DNA from: Gammaproteobacteria bacterium
GTDB taxonomy: Bacteria > Pseudomonadota > Gammaproteobacteria > Steroidobacterales > Steroidobacteraceae
NCBI GenBank assembly: GCA_947455595.1
Contig: CANGOP010000021.1
Coordinates: 1 to 46,743 of the forward strand
Direction of reading: 5' to 3'
Length of the DNA stretch: 46,743 nt
Part shown: positions 1 through 8,491 of the stretch, piece after piece
How positions within the stretch are numbered: the stretch's first letter is position 1
Layout: every line of letters starts with the position of its first letter
Notes under the pieces: model-generated
Told to the model about the DNA's origin: nothing
What the model saw: the letters and a program-made list of their open reading frames with translations, nothing else
Database searches by the model: none
Translations under genes and position numbers: made by a program

Positions 1-290
1 TCCGGACGCACCCGTTGCACCGGTGCTGCCTTTGGCACCCGCCGTGCCGGCCGCGCCCGTTGCACCAACAGCACCCGCGGCACCCGTCGCACCGACTGCA
101 CCGGCCGAACCCGTAGCACCGGTAGCACCGGTAGCACCGGTAGCACCCGTAGCCCCAGCCCCGGTCGCACCTGTTGCACCTGTGCTGCCTTTGGCACCCG
201 CCGTGCCGGCCGCGCCCGTTGGGCCCGTCGCACCCTTCGCGCCGGCAGCACCCGCTGCACCTGTGGGACCCGTCGGGCCCGTCGCACCTA
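1..290 (-). repeat. Degenerate 9-base Gly-X-Y repeat tract
   Basis: On the minus strand this stretch is a chain of GGT-GCG-ACG-like codon triplets coding Gly-Ala-Thr and close variants. The plus strand reads as a spurious Val-Ala-Pro repeat. Such tracts break short-read assemblies, which may be why the window ends here. Confidence 0.85.
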
Positions 291-660
291 CCGAATCCGG
301 ATCAATGGCTAAGTCAACCGTCACGGAACCCGCGGTACCGGCGGTGAACACCAATGAGTAAGTGCCGGCTGAGAGCACACCGAGGTTGGCCGTTGCTGAC
401 GTCGGCGTCGCGCCGGTCACCGTCAGACTGGTTCCACCCAACGTCACCGTTGGCAAATTCGTACCGGTGCAGGTGGTTACGCCCGTCGTCGTCTGGCAAA
501 GGCCCGTGCCGTTGATGCCGATTGACGTGGGCGTTCCCGACGCATTCGAGGTCACCAGAACCGAGGTGATCGCAGGTGCCGCCTGGGCCGATGCGCTCGC
601 CAATGCGGCTGCAATCGCGACGGCCAGGCCGTGATGACGCCCGGTACGGTGCTTACTCAT
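1..660 (-). CDS. Collagen-like secreted protein, 5' part (runs off the left edge)
   Basis: The reading frame starts with ATG at 660 and stays open for 220 codons to base 1, so the 3' part is missing. AAGGGGAT lies about six bases upstream as ribosome binding site. Residues 1 to about 28 form a signal peptide (basic start, Ala-rich core, ASAQA-like cleavage site). Residues 28-122 form a small beta-rich, Thr/Gly/Val-rich domain that resembles an IPT/TIG fold. From about residue 123 to the edge the protein is Gly-X-Y repeats ([22 protein letters not shown]). Bacterial collagen-like repeats usually make trimeric surface fibres. The gene at the other end of the window is a matching 3' part on the same strand and in the same frame, so the two may be paralogues or one gene split at an assembly break. 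The fold of the N-terminal domain is inference. Confidence 0.85.
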   Translation of the reverse strand, partial: MSKHRTGRHHGLAVAIAAALASASAQAAPAITSVLVTSNASGTPTSIGINGTGLCQTTTGVTTCTGTNLPTVTLGGTSLTVTGATPTSATANLGVLSAGTYSLVFTAGTAGSVTVDLAIDPDSVGATGPTGPTGAAGAAGAKGATGPTGAAGTAGAKGSTGATGATGAGATGATGATGATGATGSAGAVGATGAAGAVGATGAAGTAGAKGSTGATGASG

Positions 661-778
661 GCAAAATCCCCTTTACCCTATTATTTAATCGATCGACCCA
701 CGACAGCCGGCGCCAATTCAGAGGCGTGCCACAGCTGTCAATGGGCTAAAACCCTGTGGGGCGTAGGTATACCGGGTA

Positions 779-794
779 TGTGAACTCGATCACA
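779..794. promoter_or_regulatory. CRP/Vfr-type operator
   Basis: TGTGA-ACTCGA-TCACA is a perfect TGTGA-N6-TCACA palindrome, and the flanking A and T extend the match to ATGTGA...TCACAT. It is centred about 126 bases upstream of the collagen-like gene start at 660, in a 230-base gap between that gene and the convergently placed 3' end of the coupling-protein gene. The collagen-like gene is the only one with its 5' end here. No crp gene is in the window, so the regulator is inferred. Confidence 0.6.
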
Positions 795-890
795 TCAGAT
801 TGAACATAAGCTGTGGGAATTTTTCATAATTCACGATTTGTACAGCTTCGTTGCGATCCCTCCGAGGCGAAATTTAACTAAAAAGACGGA

Positions 891-2483
891 TCACCCGCGT
901 GAACCGATGGGTGAATCCGCCTGTGCAGGCCTTAACGTCACCCTGGTCCAGGCCGGTTCCGATGCCCGCTTCAGATACCCCTCGAGATCGGCGAGCCCCT
1001 CAATCTCTGACGCCAGGACGGCCGACTCCAGAGCAATCTGCCGGCTGACCGAGACACGCGGCGCCATTCCTCGCTCCCCCGTCGAGCGGGTTTCCTGAAA
1101 GCGCTCAACCTCCCGCTGCCCGATGAGCTGCGACGCAAAGCGAGCCGTCCCGCCACCCTCGGAGGAGGAGCAGCGCAAAATGAGCGTCGTTGCGCAGTTC
1201 TCAACAATGGTTCGAGCCTGCGCCTCGCCATAGGTACCACTGACCTGCGCAATGGACTGAAATCCGAGTACGCAGCGTCCACCAAATTTTCGCAGCCGGG
1301 CGAGCGCGTCCTTCAAACCGTCGATCGCGCCCAGCGCATCGAGTTCATCCACGACGAACCACAGCCGGCGGTCGCTTTCGCCGAGCGCCATCGTCTCGAA
1401 GATCGCCAGCCGCATCCAAGCCGAAATTAAGTGGCGCAGAGTGGCGATCTGGTCGGCCTGGTACGGCAAAAACAGAACCCCGCTGCCCTCGCGGATCCAT
1501 TGACGCACCGAGGCATGGACGCCGCTTTGCCTCACGATCACCGGCAACGCCGCGAGGCGACTCATGGCGATGGCGCGCACCGAACCAAACATGCGTTCGT
1601 TGCCCGACTCGACCAGCGGGGCTGATGACGTACCCGACAACATGGCCCGCAACTCGACCATCGACGCGCTTGAGATCACGCGATACAGCTCCGCACTGCC
1701 GGCCTCGGGAAGTCCCTTGAGGCGCTCCAGCACAGACGCTAAAAACGTCTCCGCGTAGTCGTGCCAGGCGGCAGCCTCCCCGCTGGCCGAACCGATCAAC
1801 GCCCGTGCCAATTCGCGCGCATCATGCGCTTCCACCAACTCGTCAAAGGGTTGCCACACCCCGCTACGGCCATCAAAGGGGTTGAGGATGAGATCACCCC
1901 GTCGCGCATCGTAGTGACGCCGCAGGTAACCGCCATCAGGGTCCGCAATCACCGCGCGATCACCCCGCGCTAACGCCGCCGACAGCAAGCCTTGAATGGC
2001 CGTGCTCTTACCCGTCCCGGTCGTCCCGATGAACTTGAAGTGCTTCGGCTCATCCTCTGGTGGGATCGGCACGCCGGCGATCGACAGGATAGTCCGATCC
2101 GGGCCGGTCGCAGGCGCCGGCGGGCGCAGCCCGAAAAACCCACGGACATGGCCCCGCCACTCAGCTGCGTCGCGAATCTCCGCGCCCCGTCGCAATACCG
2201 GTGACCCGTCTTGCGCGCTGGCCCTGCGTCCCGTGAGGTAAGCACACGTCGCCGTCATGAGCCATGCCAATGCCGTAGCGAGATAGCCGTGGATGCCGAG
2301 CGCTGCGAGGACGAGCTGCACCAGCGCGACAACTAGCGGTGCCGTTAACGCCACCAAAGCGCATCGCACCCCGGCAGACAGCGGGAGGCTGTCCTGGTCC
2401 TGTCTCGTCCGCCGACCCCGCAGATGCGCTACACCAACACCCACGCTCAGCGTGATGTTGACCCCTTGCTCTAGCATCGACAT
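891..2483 (-). CDS. TraD/TrwB-like type IV coupling ATPase (orphan)
   Basis: This is a 530-residue member of the conjugative coupling-protein family, hexameric inner-membrane ATPases that pass DNA to a type IV secretion channel. Two hydrophobic segments lie near residues 30-80. The Walker A motif GTTGTGKS is near residue 151 and a Walker B-like VVDELD near residue 376. The family signature of a C-terminal Gln-rich sensor (LGFQSIAQ) follows. I chose the ATG at 2483 (MSMLEQ), which has GGTGGGG in front; the open frame itself runs on to 2618 without a convincing start. No relaxase, mating-pair gene, integrase or origin of transfer is nearby, so it is an orphan, either a relic of an integrated element or a protein with another role. 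Confidence 0.85.
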   Translation of the reverse strand: MSMLEQGVNITLSVGVGVAHLRGRRTRQDQDSLPLSAGVRCALVALTAPLVVALVQLVLAALGIHGYLATALAWLMTATCAYLTGRRASAQDGSPVLRRGAEIRDAAEWRGHVRGFFGLRPPAPATGPDRTILSIAGVPIPPEDEPKHFKFIGTTGTGKSTAIQGLLSAALARGDRAVIADPDGGYLRRHYDARRGDLILNPFDGRSGVWQPFDELVEAHDARELARALIGSASGEAAAWHDYAETFLASVLERLKGLPEAGSAELYRVISSASMVELRAMLSGTSSAPLVESGNERMFGSVRAIAMSRLAALPVIVRQSGVHASVRQWIREGSGVLFLPYQADQIATLRHLISAWMRLAIFETMALGESDRRLWFVVDELDALGAIDGLKDALARLRKFGGRCVLGFQSIAQVSGTYGEAQARTIVENCATTLILRCSSSEGGGTARFASQLIGQREVERFQETRSTGERGMAPRVSVSRQIALESAVLASEIEGLADLEGYLKRASEPAWTRVTLRPAQADSPIGSRG

Positions 2484-2563
2484 GCGCCCCACCCATTGAC
2501 GACCACGGTGATGGCCATCCTCGCGCAGGCTATGCCCGCAGCGTGACTCGCATATTGGCTGCG

Positions 2564-2575
2564 TTTGTGCACAAA
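2564..2575. promoter_or_regulatory. Perfect 12-bp palindrome in a divergent promoter region
   Basis: TTTGTGCACAAA reads the same on both strands, and the flanks continue the symmetry imperfectly (GCG on the left, TGC on the right). It lies between the divergent coupling-protein (start 2483) and GMC oxidoreductase (start 2606) genes, about 30 bases before the latter, where an operator would be expected. No regulator gene adjoins it. Confidence 0.35.
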
Positions 2576-2605
2576 TGCGCAGATTGAGGGCGACGGAAAT
2601 CTGCT

Positions 2606-4180
2606 GTGGACAGCACACACTTCGATCACATCATCGTGGGCGCCGGTTCGGCCGGCTGCGTACTGGCGCACCGTCTCTCGGCGGACCCCTCGCGACGCGT
2701 GCTGTTGCTCGAAGCCGGCGGCGCGGACCATCACCTCTGGTTTCGGATGCCCGCCGGTATCGCCCAGATCCATACCCTGAAGGGCGTCGACTGGGGCTAT
2801 CACACAGAGCCCGTCCCCGCCCTCGCGCAGCGACGGCTGTGGTGGCCGCGGGGCCGCGTTCTCGGCGGTTCCTCATCACTCAACGCGATGTGTTACGTGC
2901 GGGGGCAACGCGAGGACTACGATGCGTGGGGCGCCCTCGCGCAGGGTTGGGATTTTGCATCTGTCCTGCCCTATTTTCTGAAGGCCGAGCATCAGACGCG
3001 CGGCGCCGATCCCTACCATGGGACAGACGGCCCCCTCACCGTCTCGGATCTGCGCCATGTTCACCCACTGTCACGTGCCTTCATCGAGGCTTGCGTCGCG
3101 CGCGGCTACCCGCGCAATGACGACTTCAATGGCGCGAGCCAACTGGGTGCCGGTCTGTATCAGGTCACGCAACGCACAGGCCGCCGCGCGAGCACCTCTA
3201 AAGCCTACCTCGACCCGATCCGACACCGCCCCAACCTCACCGTGCTCACCGACGCACACGTCACCGGCCTGCGCATGGCGCAAAGCCGAGTCGTGGGCGT
3301 CGACGCCATTGTCGCAGGACGATCGCAGCGGCTGAACGGTGGACAGGTCACGCTGTGCGCGGGCGCCATCGCCTCACCGCAGGTCCTCCTGCTCAGCGGC
3401 ATCGGACCGGCCGCACACCTCGAGTCGTTGGGGATCCGGGTGCAAGTCGATGTGCCCGAGGTCGGCGCCAACCTCGCTGACCATCTCGATTACACCCTCC
3501 TCGTCCGCTCAAAGCGCCCAGACACCTATGACTTCGGACCCTGGGGGTCATTGGCGGTCTTGCTGCGCTACCTCGCGACGCAGTCCGGGCCGGGCAGTTC
3601 GAATATCGCTGAGGCCGGTGCATTCCTGTGCACTGCGCACGCCGATGCGGGGCGCCCCGATGTCCAGTTTCATTTTGCGCCCGTACAGATTGATGACCAC
3701 GGACGCCGTCGCCATCCTGGCCATGGCTACACCCTGCACTGCGGGATTCTGAGGCCGCACAGCCGCGGGCGCATCGCCCTCACCAGTACCGATCCGTTCG
3801 CACATCCGAAAATCGAAGCCGGCTATTTGGAGGATCCGCGCGACCTCGCCACCTTAGTGGCAGGCATTCGAATCGGCGTTGAGCTACTCGCACAATCCCC
3901 ACTCGACCCGTGGCGCGGCGAGAGCGTCTACCCTCCCGCCCTTGATGACGCAGCACTCATCGCCTCCATCCGTGAGCGCGCCGAAACGCTCTATCATCCC
4001 GTCGGCACGTGCCGGATGGGCGATGATCCCAGCGCTGTCGTCGATGCCCGCCTAGCGGTCCGCGGCGTCGAGGGTCTGCACGTGGCCGACGCCTCAATCA
4101 TGCCGCGCATTGTGTCCGGCAACACCAACGCACCCACGATCATGATCGCGGAGCGCGCGGCCAGTTGGCTCCTCGGCTGA
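2606..4180 (+). CDS. GMC-family FAD oxidoreductase (choline dehydrogenase-like)
   Basis: The 524-residue protein has the GMC fold throughout. The FAD-binding GAGSAG is at residues 12-17, followed by the Glu of LLLEAGG that binds the adenosine ribose. The GMC signature GGSSSLNAM is at 87-95, and [12 protein letters not shown] matches the second family signature. The C-terminal active site has His464 ([10 protein letters not shown]) and Asn508 (GNTNAP), the usual base pair that deprotonates an alcohol substrate. There is no signal peptide, so it should act in the cytosol on a primary or polyol-type alcohol that cannot be named from sequence. The start is a GTG at 2606, chosen because the Rossmann motif must sit close to the N terminus. 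Confidence 0.92.
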   Translation: MDSTHFDHIIVGAGSAGCVLAHRLSADPSRRVLLLEAGGADHHLWFRMPAGIAQIHTLKGVDWGYHTEPVPALAQRRLWWPRGRVLGGSSSLNAMCYVRGQREDYDAWGALAQGWDFASVLPYFLKAEHQTRGADPYHGTDGPLTVSDLRHVHPLSRAFIEACVARGYPRNDDFNGASQLGAGLYQVTQRTGRRASTSKAYLDPIRHRPNLTVLTDAHVTGLRMAQSRVVGVDAIVAGRSQRLNGGQVTLCAGAIASPQVLLLSGIGPAAHLESLGIRVQVDVPEVGANLADHLDYTLLVRSKRPDTYDFGPWGSLAVLLRYLATQSGPGSSNIAEAGAFLCTAHADAGRPDVQFHFAPVQIDDHGRRRHPGHGYTLHCGILRPHSRGRIALTSTDPFAHPKIEAGYLEDPRDLATLVAGIRIGVELLAQSPLDPWRGESVYPPALDDAALIASIRERAETLYHPVGTCRMGDDPSAVVDARLAVRGVEGLHVADASIMPRIVSGNTNAPTIMIAERAASWLLG

Positions 4181-4243
4181 CCTGAAGCCGGTACACTGCC
4201 GACGCTGACGGCCCGATCGGCCAGACTTTCGGAGCGGTGATCC

Positions 4244-5092
4244 TTGACGTCCCCACCACGTGATCCTCACCACGCCCCCTGGCTCCTCACGCTCGAGGTT
4301 GTGGAGGCGCTGCAGAAAGCCTTCAAACGCGATGTACTGCGTATCGCCGTCTCGCTCGACTTGGGACGCAGCCGGCGCGAGGTCATGGCCGGCGAAGACG
4401 GGTTTTGGGTCGACGGCGTCCCCTATCCCTACCCGGCTCGCGTCCGCGAACGCACGATTTATCATTACGAACAGGGTGAGTGGACGCCGGTCTCTCGCTT
4501 TGGCTCTGCCTTGTACAAACTGGTGCCGACAACCTGGGGGCCACCCACCTTCGAGATCGACGGCATCAAAATGCTGGTGTCGCAAGGCGTCTCGCCGTTG
4601 GACGATGCCCATGCCAAAGTCGGCCTCGTCGAGGTCGACGGCGTGGATGTGCTGGATACGTGCGGAGGATTAGGCTATTTCGCGGTGGCCGCACTCGAAC
4701 GCGGCGCACGGCGCATCCAGTCCTTCGAGATCAGTCCCGAGGTACGCTGGCTGCGCACGCTGAACCCGTGGTCGCCGGGCGCCGATCCGCGCTTGGAATT
4801 AACCGCCGGTAGCGTGCTGGAGCATCTGGCGCAATTACCCGATCGCGCCTTCGGCGCGATCCTGCACGACCCACCGCGCTTCGGCATTGCCGGCGAGCTG
4901 TACGCGTTCGACGTTTACCGTCAGTTTGCGCGGGTGTTATCGCCACGCGGCAAATTGTTTCACTATGTCGGGTCGCCCAATCGTCTGACCAGCGGCCGTG
5001 ATGTACCCGCCGAGGTCACGAAGCGACTGCGTGCGGCGGGCTTTCGCCAGGTGCAAGCGCAAGGTGATGGCCTCCTCGCGCAACTGCGCTAG
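4244..5092 (+). CDS. SAM-dependent methyltransferase of the COG2521 type
   Basis: A 282-residue soluble protein with a class I methyltransferase core. The SAM-binding loop VLDTCGGLGY is at residues 136-145, an acidic end of strand 2 follows (FEIS), and the substrate/SAM motif HDPPRFGIAGELY is at 208-220. The segment MLVSQGVSPLDDAHAK before the core and FHYVG after it match my memory of the COG2521 'predicted archaeal methyltransferase' family, which is much commoner in archaea than in bacteria. Substrate unknown. Translation appears to start at TTG 4244, with GGAG nine bases upstream; no ATG gives a better N terminus. It follows the GMC gene by 63 bases and may share its transcript. Confidence 0.8.
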   Translation: MTSPPRDPHHAPWLLTLEVVEALQKAFKRDVLRIAVSLDLGRSRREVMAGEDGFWVDGVPYPYPARVRERTIYHYEQGEWTPVSRFGSALYKLVPTTWGPPTFEIDGIKMLVSQGVSPLDDAHAKVGLVEVDGVDVLDTCGGLGYFAVAALERGARRIQSFEISPEVRWLRTLNPWSPGADPRLELTAGSVLEHLAQLPDRAFGAILHDPPRFGIAGELYAFDVYRQFARVLSPRGKLFHYVGSPNRLTSGRDVPAEVTKRLRAAGFRQVQAQGDGLLAQLR

Positions 5093-5113
5093 CGGCCACT
5101 CGGCGAGAGACGA

Positions 5114-5725
5114 TCAGCCCCGTAGACTCAACGCGATCAGCATCAGGCCGGCCGCCGCCAGCCAACTGCCGAGCACACGCACGGCAATCTTTCGCCACGC
5201 GGGTGCAGCCTCATCAACGACGCCTATCACCACCGCTGCTGACAACACGGTGACGGCCACGTAACCGGCACCGGCCAGTCCCGCTGCATAGAGACCGAGA
5301 TCCGCGCCGATCCGTAAACCCGCCGCATTGGCAGCACCGCGGAGCACCATCAAGATCGATACCGCTACGAAGACCCCGCCGGTACGCAAACGCATCCCTG
5401 CGGCGAGCAGTAGACCGGCTGCGAGCAGTGGCACAGCATCCAAGACGCCGCTTAGGCGACCGGTCAGCAAAGGGTTGAGCAACAGAAGGCCCAACGCTAA
5501 GGCGATCGGTACGATCACTATCAACCAACGCGCCGTGAGACGTCCCGCCCGAGCTGCGAGCAACGCACAGGCCAGCCACACCAGCCAGTCGATCGGGTCG
5601 GTCATCGGGTGTAGCGCACCCATGAAAAAATCACCGAGGCGCATCGTGACGATATGTGCATCAGCACTCACGCAGGCCAGTAACCCCGCCATCCCCCACA
5701 GAATCACCCAGCGTTGCCGCATCAT
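5114..5725 (-). CDS. HupE/UreJ-like membrane protein, divergent copy
   Basis: Last gene of a four-gene operon; 203 residues with a signal-like first segment and about six hydrophobic helices. The opening IVTMRLGDFFMGALHPMTDPIDWL resembles the HupE/UreJ signature, but the usual Asp-His of 'GLDHL' reads IDWL here, and no His-rich 'FHGHAHG' loop is present. It is therefore a paralogue that has lost residues thought to take part in metal (nickel/cobalt) passage in this family. The ATG at 5725 overlaps the TGA of the gene before it (ATGA), which points to translational coupling and fixes the start; the longer open frame is rejected. Confidence 0.75.
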   Translation of the reverse strand: MMRQRWVILWGMAGLLACVSADAHIVTMRLGDFFMGALHPMTDPIDWLVWLACALLAARAGRLTARWLIVIVPIALALGLLLLNPLLTGRLSGVLDAVPLLAAGLLLAAGMRLRTGGVFVAVSILMVLRGAANAAGLRIGADLGLYAAGLAGAGYVAVTVLSAAVVIGVVDEAAPAWRKIAVRVLGSWLAAAGLMLIALSLRG

Positions 5726-6321
5726 CCGAGTACCCCACTGGCACGAACGAGGAAATACGCGCCGATGACCGCAATGACGGCACCGCTCAGTCGATACACC
5801 CGATGCCAGCCCGGACGCGCTGCCAGTACACCGATCCCGATGCCGCACAGATGCAGGCAACCGGTCGAGACGACAAATCCCAAGCCGTAGCCAAAGGCGT
5901 TGGCCGCGCGCGGTAACTCAACACCATGCGCATGGCCGTGGAACACCGCAAAAATAGCGACCAGTGCGCTCGCCCACCCCATCCCCGGGTTCCAACGCAG
6001 CGCCACTGCCAGCCCCAGCACGAGACCTGAACCCGCTACGAAGACTTCCGGCATGGGCAATGGCACGCCCGCGACACCCAGCACCCCGCCGCAGGCCATC
6101 ACCAACGGAAAGAGGATCGGCAGCAACCACAGTGCGGGCATCCCCAGCTCGGCGCCCCACAATCCCACGGCCACCATCGCAACCAAGTGGTCGAGTCCGG
6201 TTAACGGATGGAGTAGCCCACTCGCCAGTCCGCCCACGAGCCCTGACTGTTCATGCGCGACGGCCGGCATGGCCAGCAGCGTTGTCCACAACAGAAACCG
6301 TGCGGCAAGTGACGACCTCAT
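5722..6321 (-). CDS. HupE/UreJ family membrane protein
   Basis: A 199-residue protein with a signal peptide (residues 1-22, ending PAVAHE) and about six transmembrane helices. It carries both family signatures: LLHPLTGLDHLVAM near residues 35-50, and the His-rich VFHGHAHGVE in the middle. HupE/UreJ proteins are secondary permeases or accessory proteins for nickel or cobalt, usually next to hydrogenase or urease genes. Neither enzyme is in this window. The ATG at 6321 overlaps the preceding stop as ATGA. Of the three paralogues in this operon this is the most canonical. Confidence 0.85.
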   Translation of the reverse strand: MRSSLAARFLLWTTLLAMPAVAHEQSGLVGGLASGLLHPLTGLDHLVAMVAVGLWGAELGMPALWLLPILFPLVMACGGVLGVAGVPLPMPEVFVAGSGLVLGLAVALRWNPGMGWASALVAIFAVFHGHAHGVELPRAANAFGYGLGFVVSTGCLHLCGIGIGVLAARPGWHRVYRLSGAVIAVIGAYFLVRASGVLG

Positions 6322-7301
6322 GCACACACCCACAACTTCACGACACGACCAATGAACCAGCACGCGGAGATCGAGCCGATGGCATAAGCCGGGAGCAGCT
6401 CGCCCCATTGCCCCGGCAATTGCACCTGAAGGCGGCGCTGTGCGGCCATCAGAGTCAGCACGAGCAACACGAACGCGAATTGTCCGATTTCAACGCCCAC
6501 GTTAAAGAAGAGCAGCGCTGCAGGCAGCAAGCTGCGTTCAAGGCCTAATCCCGCAAGCGCCGTCGCAAAACCGATGCCGTGAACCAGACCGAAGCCGCCG
6601 GCCACGGCCCAGGGATAGCGGGCAGTCAACCCCGGCTGACCGCGGCGGTCGCGCACGATATCCACGGCGAGGAACACGATACTCAAGGCGATACAGGCGT
6701 TGAGCGGCCGCTCCGGGATGCCGATCACGCCGAAGGCGGCAGCGGCCAAGGAGAGACTGTGACCCACGGTAAAGGCCGTGATCGTCCTCACGAGACTCCA
6801 GCCACCTCTGACCAGCCATAACAGGCCCAGTACAAATAAGAGATGGTCGATGCCCAAGAGGATATGGTCGATACCGTAGTTGATGTACGTCCGCGCCAAC
6901 TCCAACCACGTGGCGAGCGTCGGCGCACCGGCTGCCACCAACGTCGCGCGCGGACTGGCTGTCGTGAGGGTATAGCTCTTCGTTTCACCGGACATGGGCG
7001 TCACGCGAATCAGCACTGCCGACATATTGACGCCGAGATTATCGATCCCGAGCGTACCCACGAGACCTTTTTCGCCACAGTAGAGTTGCGGCATGCGCAA
7101 AATACAGTGATCTGGAACGGAGAAGCGCACGCGTGCGCCACCGATCACGGGTTCCTTCTGCCAGCGCCCGAGGTAAGCGCCCGGCCGCACCTCGCGGAAC
7201 TCGACCACACCCATGGCGGCCTCATGCGCCGATGCCGAGCCGATGCCCAACACACACGCCAGCACGAGACCGCGCCACGAACGATGGAGGTGACCGATCA
7301 C
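6318..7301 (-). CDS. HupE/UreJ_2-type membrane protein with N-terminal periplasmic domain
   Basis: A 327-residue protein. A signal peptide (to about residue 25, SASAHEA) is followed by some 120 residues of predicted beta-rich periplasmic domain with two Cys, then a six- to seven-helix membrane domain. That domain opens with YGIDHILLGIDHLLFVLGLL, the signature of the HupE/UreJ_2 branch, and continues with TAFTVGHSLSL and VHGIGFA motifs. GTG at 7301 overlaps the TGA of the PPIase gene as GTGA, and GGAACGAG lies upstream. The architecture suggests a periplasmic sensor or binding domain tied to a transporter. The substrate is unknown; nickel or cobalt is the family default only. Confidence 0.8.
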   Translation of the reverse strand: MIGHLHRSWRGLVLACVLGIGSASAHEAAMGVVEFREVRPGAYLGRWQKEPVIGGARVRFSVPDHCILRMPQLYCGEKGLVGTLGIDNLGVNMSAVLIRVTPMSGETKSYTLTTASPRATLVAAGAPTLATWLELARTYINYGIDHILLGIDHLLFVLGLLWLVRGGWSLVRTITAFTVGHSLSLAAAAFGVIGIPERPLNACIALSIVFLAVDIVRDRRGQPGLTARYPWAVAGGFGLVHGIGFATALAGLGLERSLLPAALLFFNVGVEIGQFAFVLLVLTLMAAQRRLQVQLPGQWGELLPAYAIGSISACWFIGRVVKLWVCA

Positions 7302-8140
7302 GGCTCGTTCCGCACGGTGTAACGAGCCTTCAGACGATCCATCGCCTGCAAGGTGGCCTTGAGCGTCTGTTCGGATTTCCACGTCTTCGTAGCATCATCG
7401 CGCACATCGTCCAATACCGCAGACTTGCCGGGCTTGCGTGCGTCCAATCGGACGAGATGCCAACCCGCGGTCGATTGCAGGATCTGCCACTCGCCGAGAT
7501 GCGCGACATCCAACGCTTGAGCAAAGCCGTCACCAAACACGGGCGCGATGCTGGCCCGCGGCCGATCCAAAAAGATCCGGGTCTGTGTCTGCAGATCGAC
7601 CGATTCGCGCTGGGCGCGGACATCGGCCAGTTCGCGTCGTGCGACGTCCTCAGCGACGGGCGCCGTCGCCAAGAACGTCAGTCGTTCGGGTTCGTCGTAG
7701 CGACCGTGATTTTGTGCAAACCACGCCGTCAACTCGGCGGGTGTGGGCTCTCGCGACTTCGCCTCGTCCGTCAGCATTACTTTTAATTTGTAGACGATGC
7801 GATCCCGAATCGTCGGGTCGCCCAAGTCCAAGCCGAGCGCTTTACCTTCGCGATACAGAATTTCCTCACCCACCCAATTATTGATGGTCGCCTGCAGCTC
7901 CGCATCCGTAGGCTTGCGCGCATGGTCCTCATCGTAGTTCTCAATGATCGTATTGCGCATCTGTCGCGTGACGACAATCGTTCTATTTTCCTTTGCAGGT
8001 GGATGCAGTACCGCATCTACACCGAACAAGACGAGACCGATGATCAGAAACTGAAGCAGCGGCTCACTGAGCAAACGCTTCCAAGCAGCACCGCGTGATT
8101 TCGCAAGATCGGGGCGCGCGATTTCGGCTTCGGCAGGCAT
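7298..8140 (-). CDS. Membrane-anchored parvulin-like peptidyl-prolyl isomerase
   Basis: First gene of the operon; 280 residues. A short cytosolic stretch is followed by one membrane helix (about residues 22-42, LQFLIIGLVLFGV) and a periplasmic part. That part has an N-terminal helical chaperone-like region (ELQATINNWVGEEILYREGKALGLDLGDP) and a C-terminal PpiC/parvulin-type domain ending in GWHLVRLDAR. This is the SurA/PpiD layout in reduced form, so a folding helper for exported or membrane proteins is likely. ATG at 8140 (MPAEAEIARPD) was chosen over the upstream open frame. It is divergent from the DUF3604 gene, whose secreted product would be an obvious client. Confidence 0.8.
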   Translation of the reverse strand: MPAEAEIARPDLAKSRGAAWKRLLSEPLLQFLIIGLVLFGVDAVLHPPAKENRTIVVTRQMRNTIIENYDEDHARKPTDAELQATINNWVGEEILYREGKALGLDLGDPTIRDRIVYKLKVMLTDEAKSREPTPAELTAWFAQNHGRYDEPERLTFLATAPVAEDVARRELADVRAQRESVDLQTQTRIFLDRPRASIAPVFGDGFAQALDVAHLGEWQILQSTAGWHLVRLDARKPGKSAVLDDVRDDATKTWKSEQTLKATLQAMDRLKARYTVRNEP

Positions 8141-8491
8141 GGGCGACTCGGTGTTGAGGGTGACGAATCTCGTGACTCTAGAGATCGTTGATGACGGTTT
8201 TTCAACACACGCAGCACATTCGCGAAATTTTTGATCGCGCGATTCGTTTAACAAAACTCTCTCGAAAACGTCACCAGTGATTCACCGCATAGTCATGCAG
8301 CGCGACTCTAATCGGGGGAGTAACTCGAAAGCACACGACAGGAACAGCACTCACATCGGGTGAGTTGGCAATGCAACTGAGTGAGAGGCATTGATTACGT
8401 GGCCTCTCATAAAGAATGACGGATTTTTCTTACGGCAATCTTACGAAAACGAAATTAGTTCTCACACATCAGTCCTCCAGGGAGATCACGA
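8141..8491. other. 351-base divergent intergenic region (PPIase/HupE operon versus DUF3604 gene)
   Basis: No gene is visible. It must hold the promoters of both divergent transcripts. It contains a hairpin ACTCAC-ATCGG-GTGAGT near 8350-8366 and a longer one at 8382-8409. A repeated CTTACG lies ten bases apart near 8440. GGGAG at 8480-8484 is the ribosome binding site of the downstream GTG start. No promoter hexamers close to consensus stand out. Confidence 0.6.
8382..8409 (+). promoter_or_regulatory. Hairpin in the DUF3604 leader
   Basis: TGAGAGGC and GCCTCTCA form a perfect 8-bp stem around a 12-base loop, about 83 bases before the start codon. It may stabilise the leader of a strongly expressed mRNA or be a protein-binding inverted repeat; the sequence does not decide between these. 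Confidence 0.35.

Noticed and set aside
1..290. CRISPR-like tandem repeats
   Set aside because: The repeats are contiguous 9-base coding triplets without unique spacers of constant length.
23..361. Val-Ala-Pro repeat protein on the plus strand
   Set aside because: It is the complement of the Gly-Ala-Thr collagen repeats on the minus strand, which join a proper signal peptide and ribosome site. The same holds for the plus-strand frames near 45400-46700.
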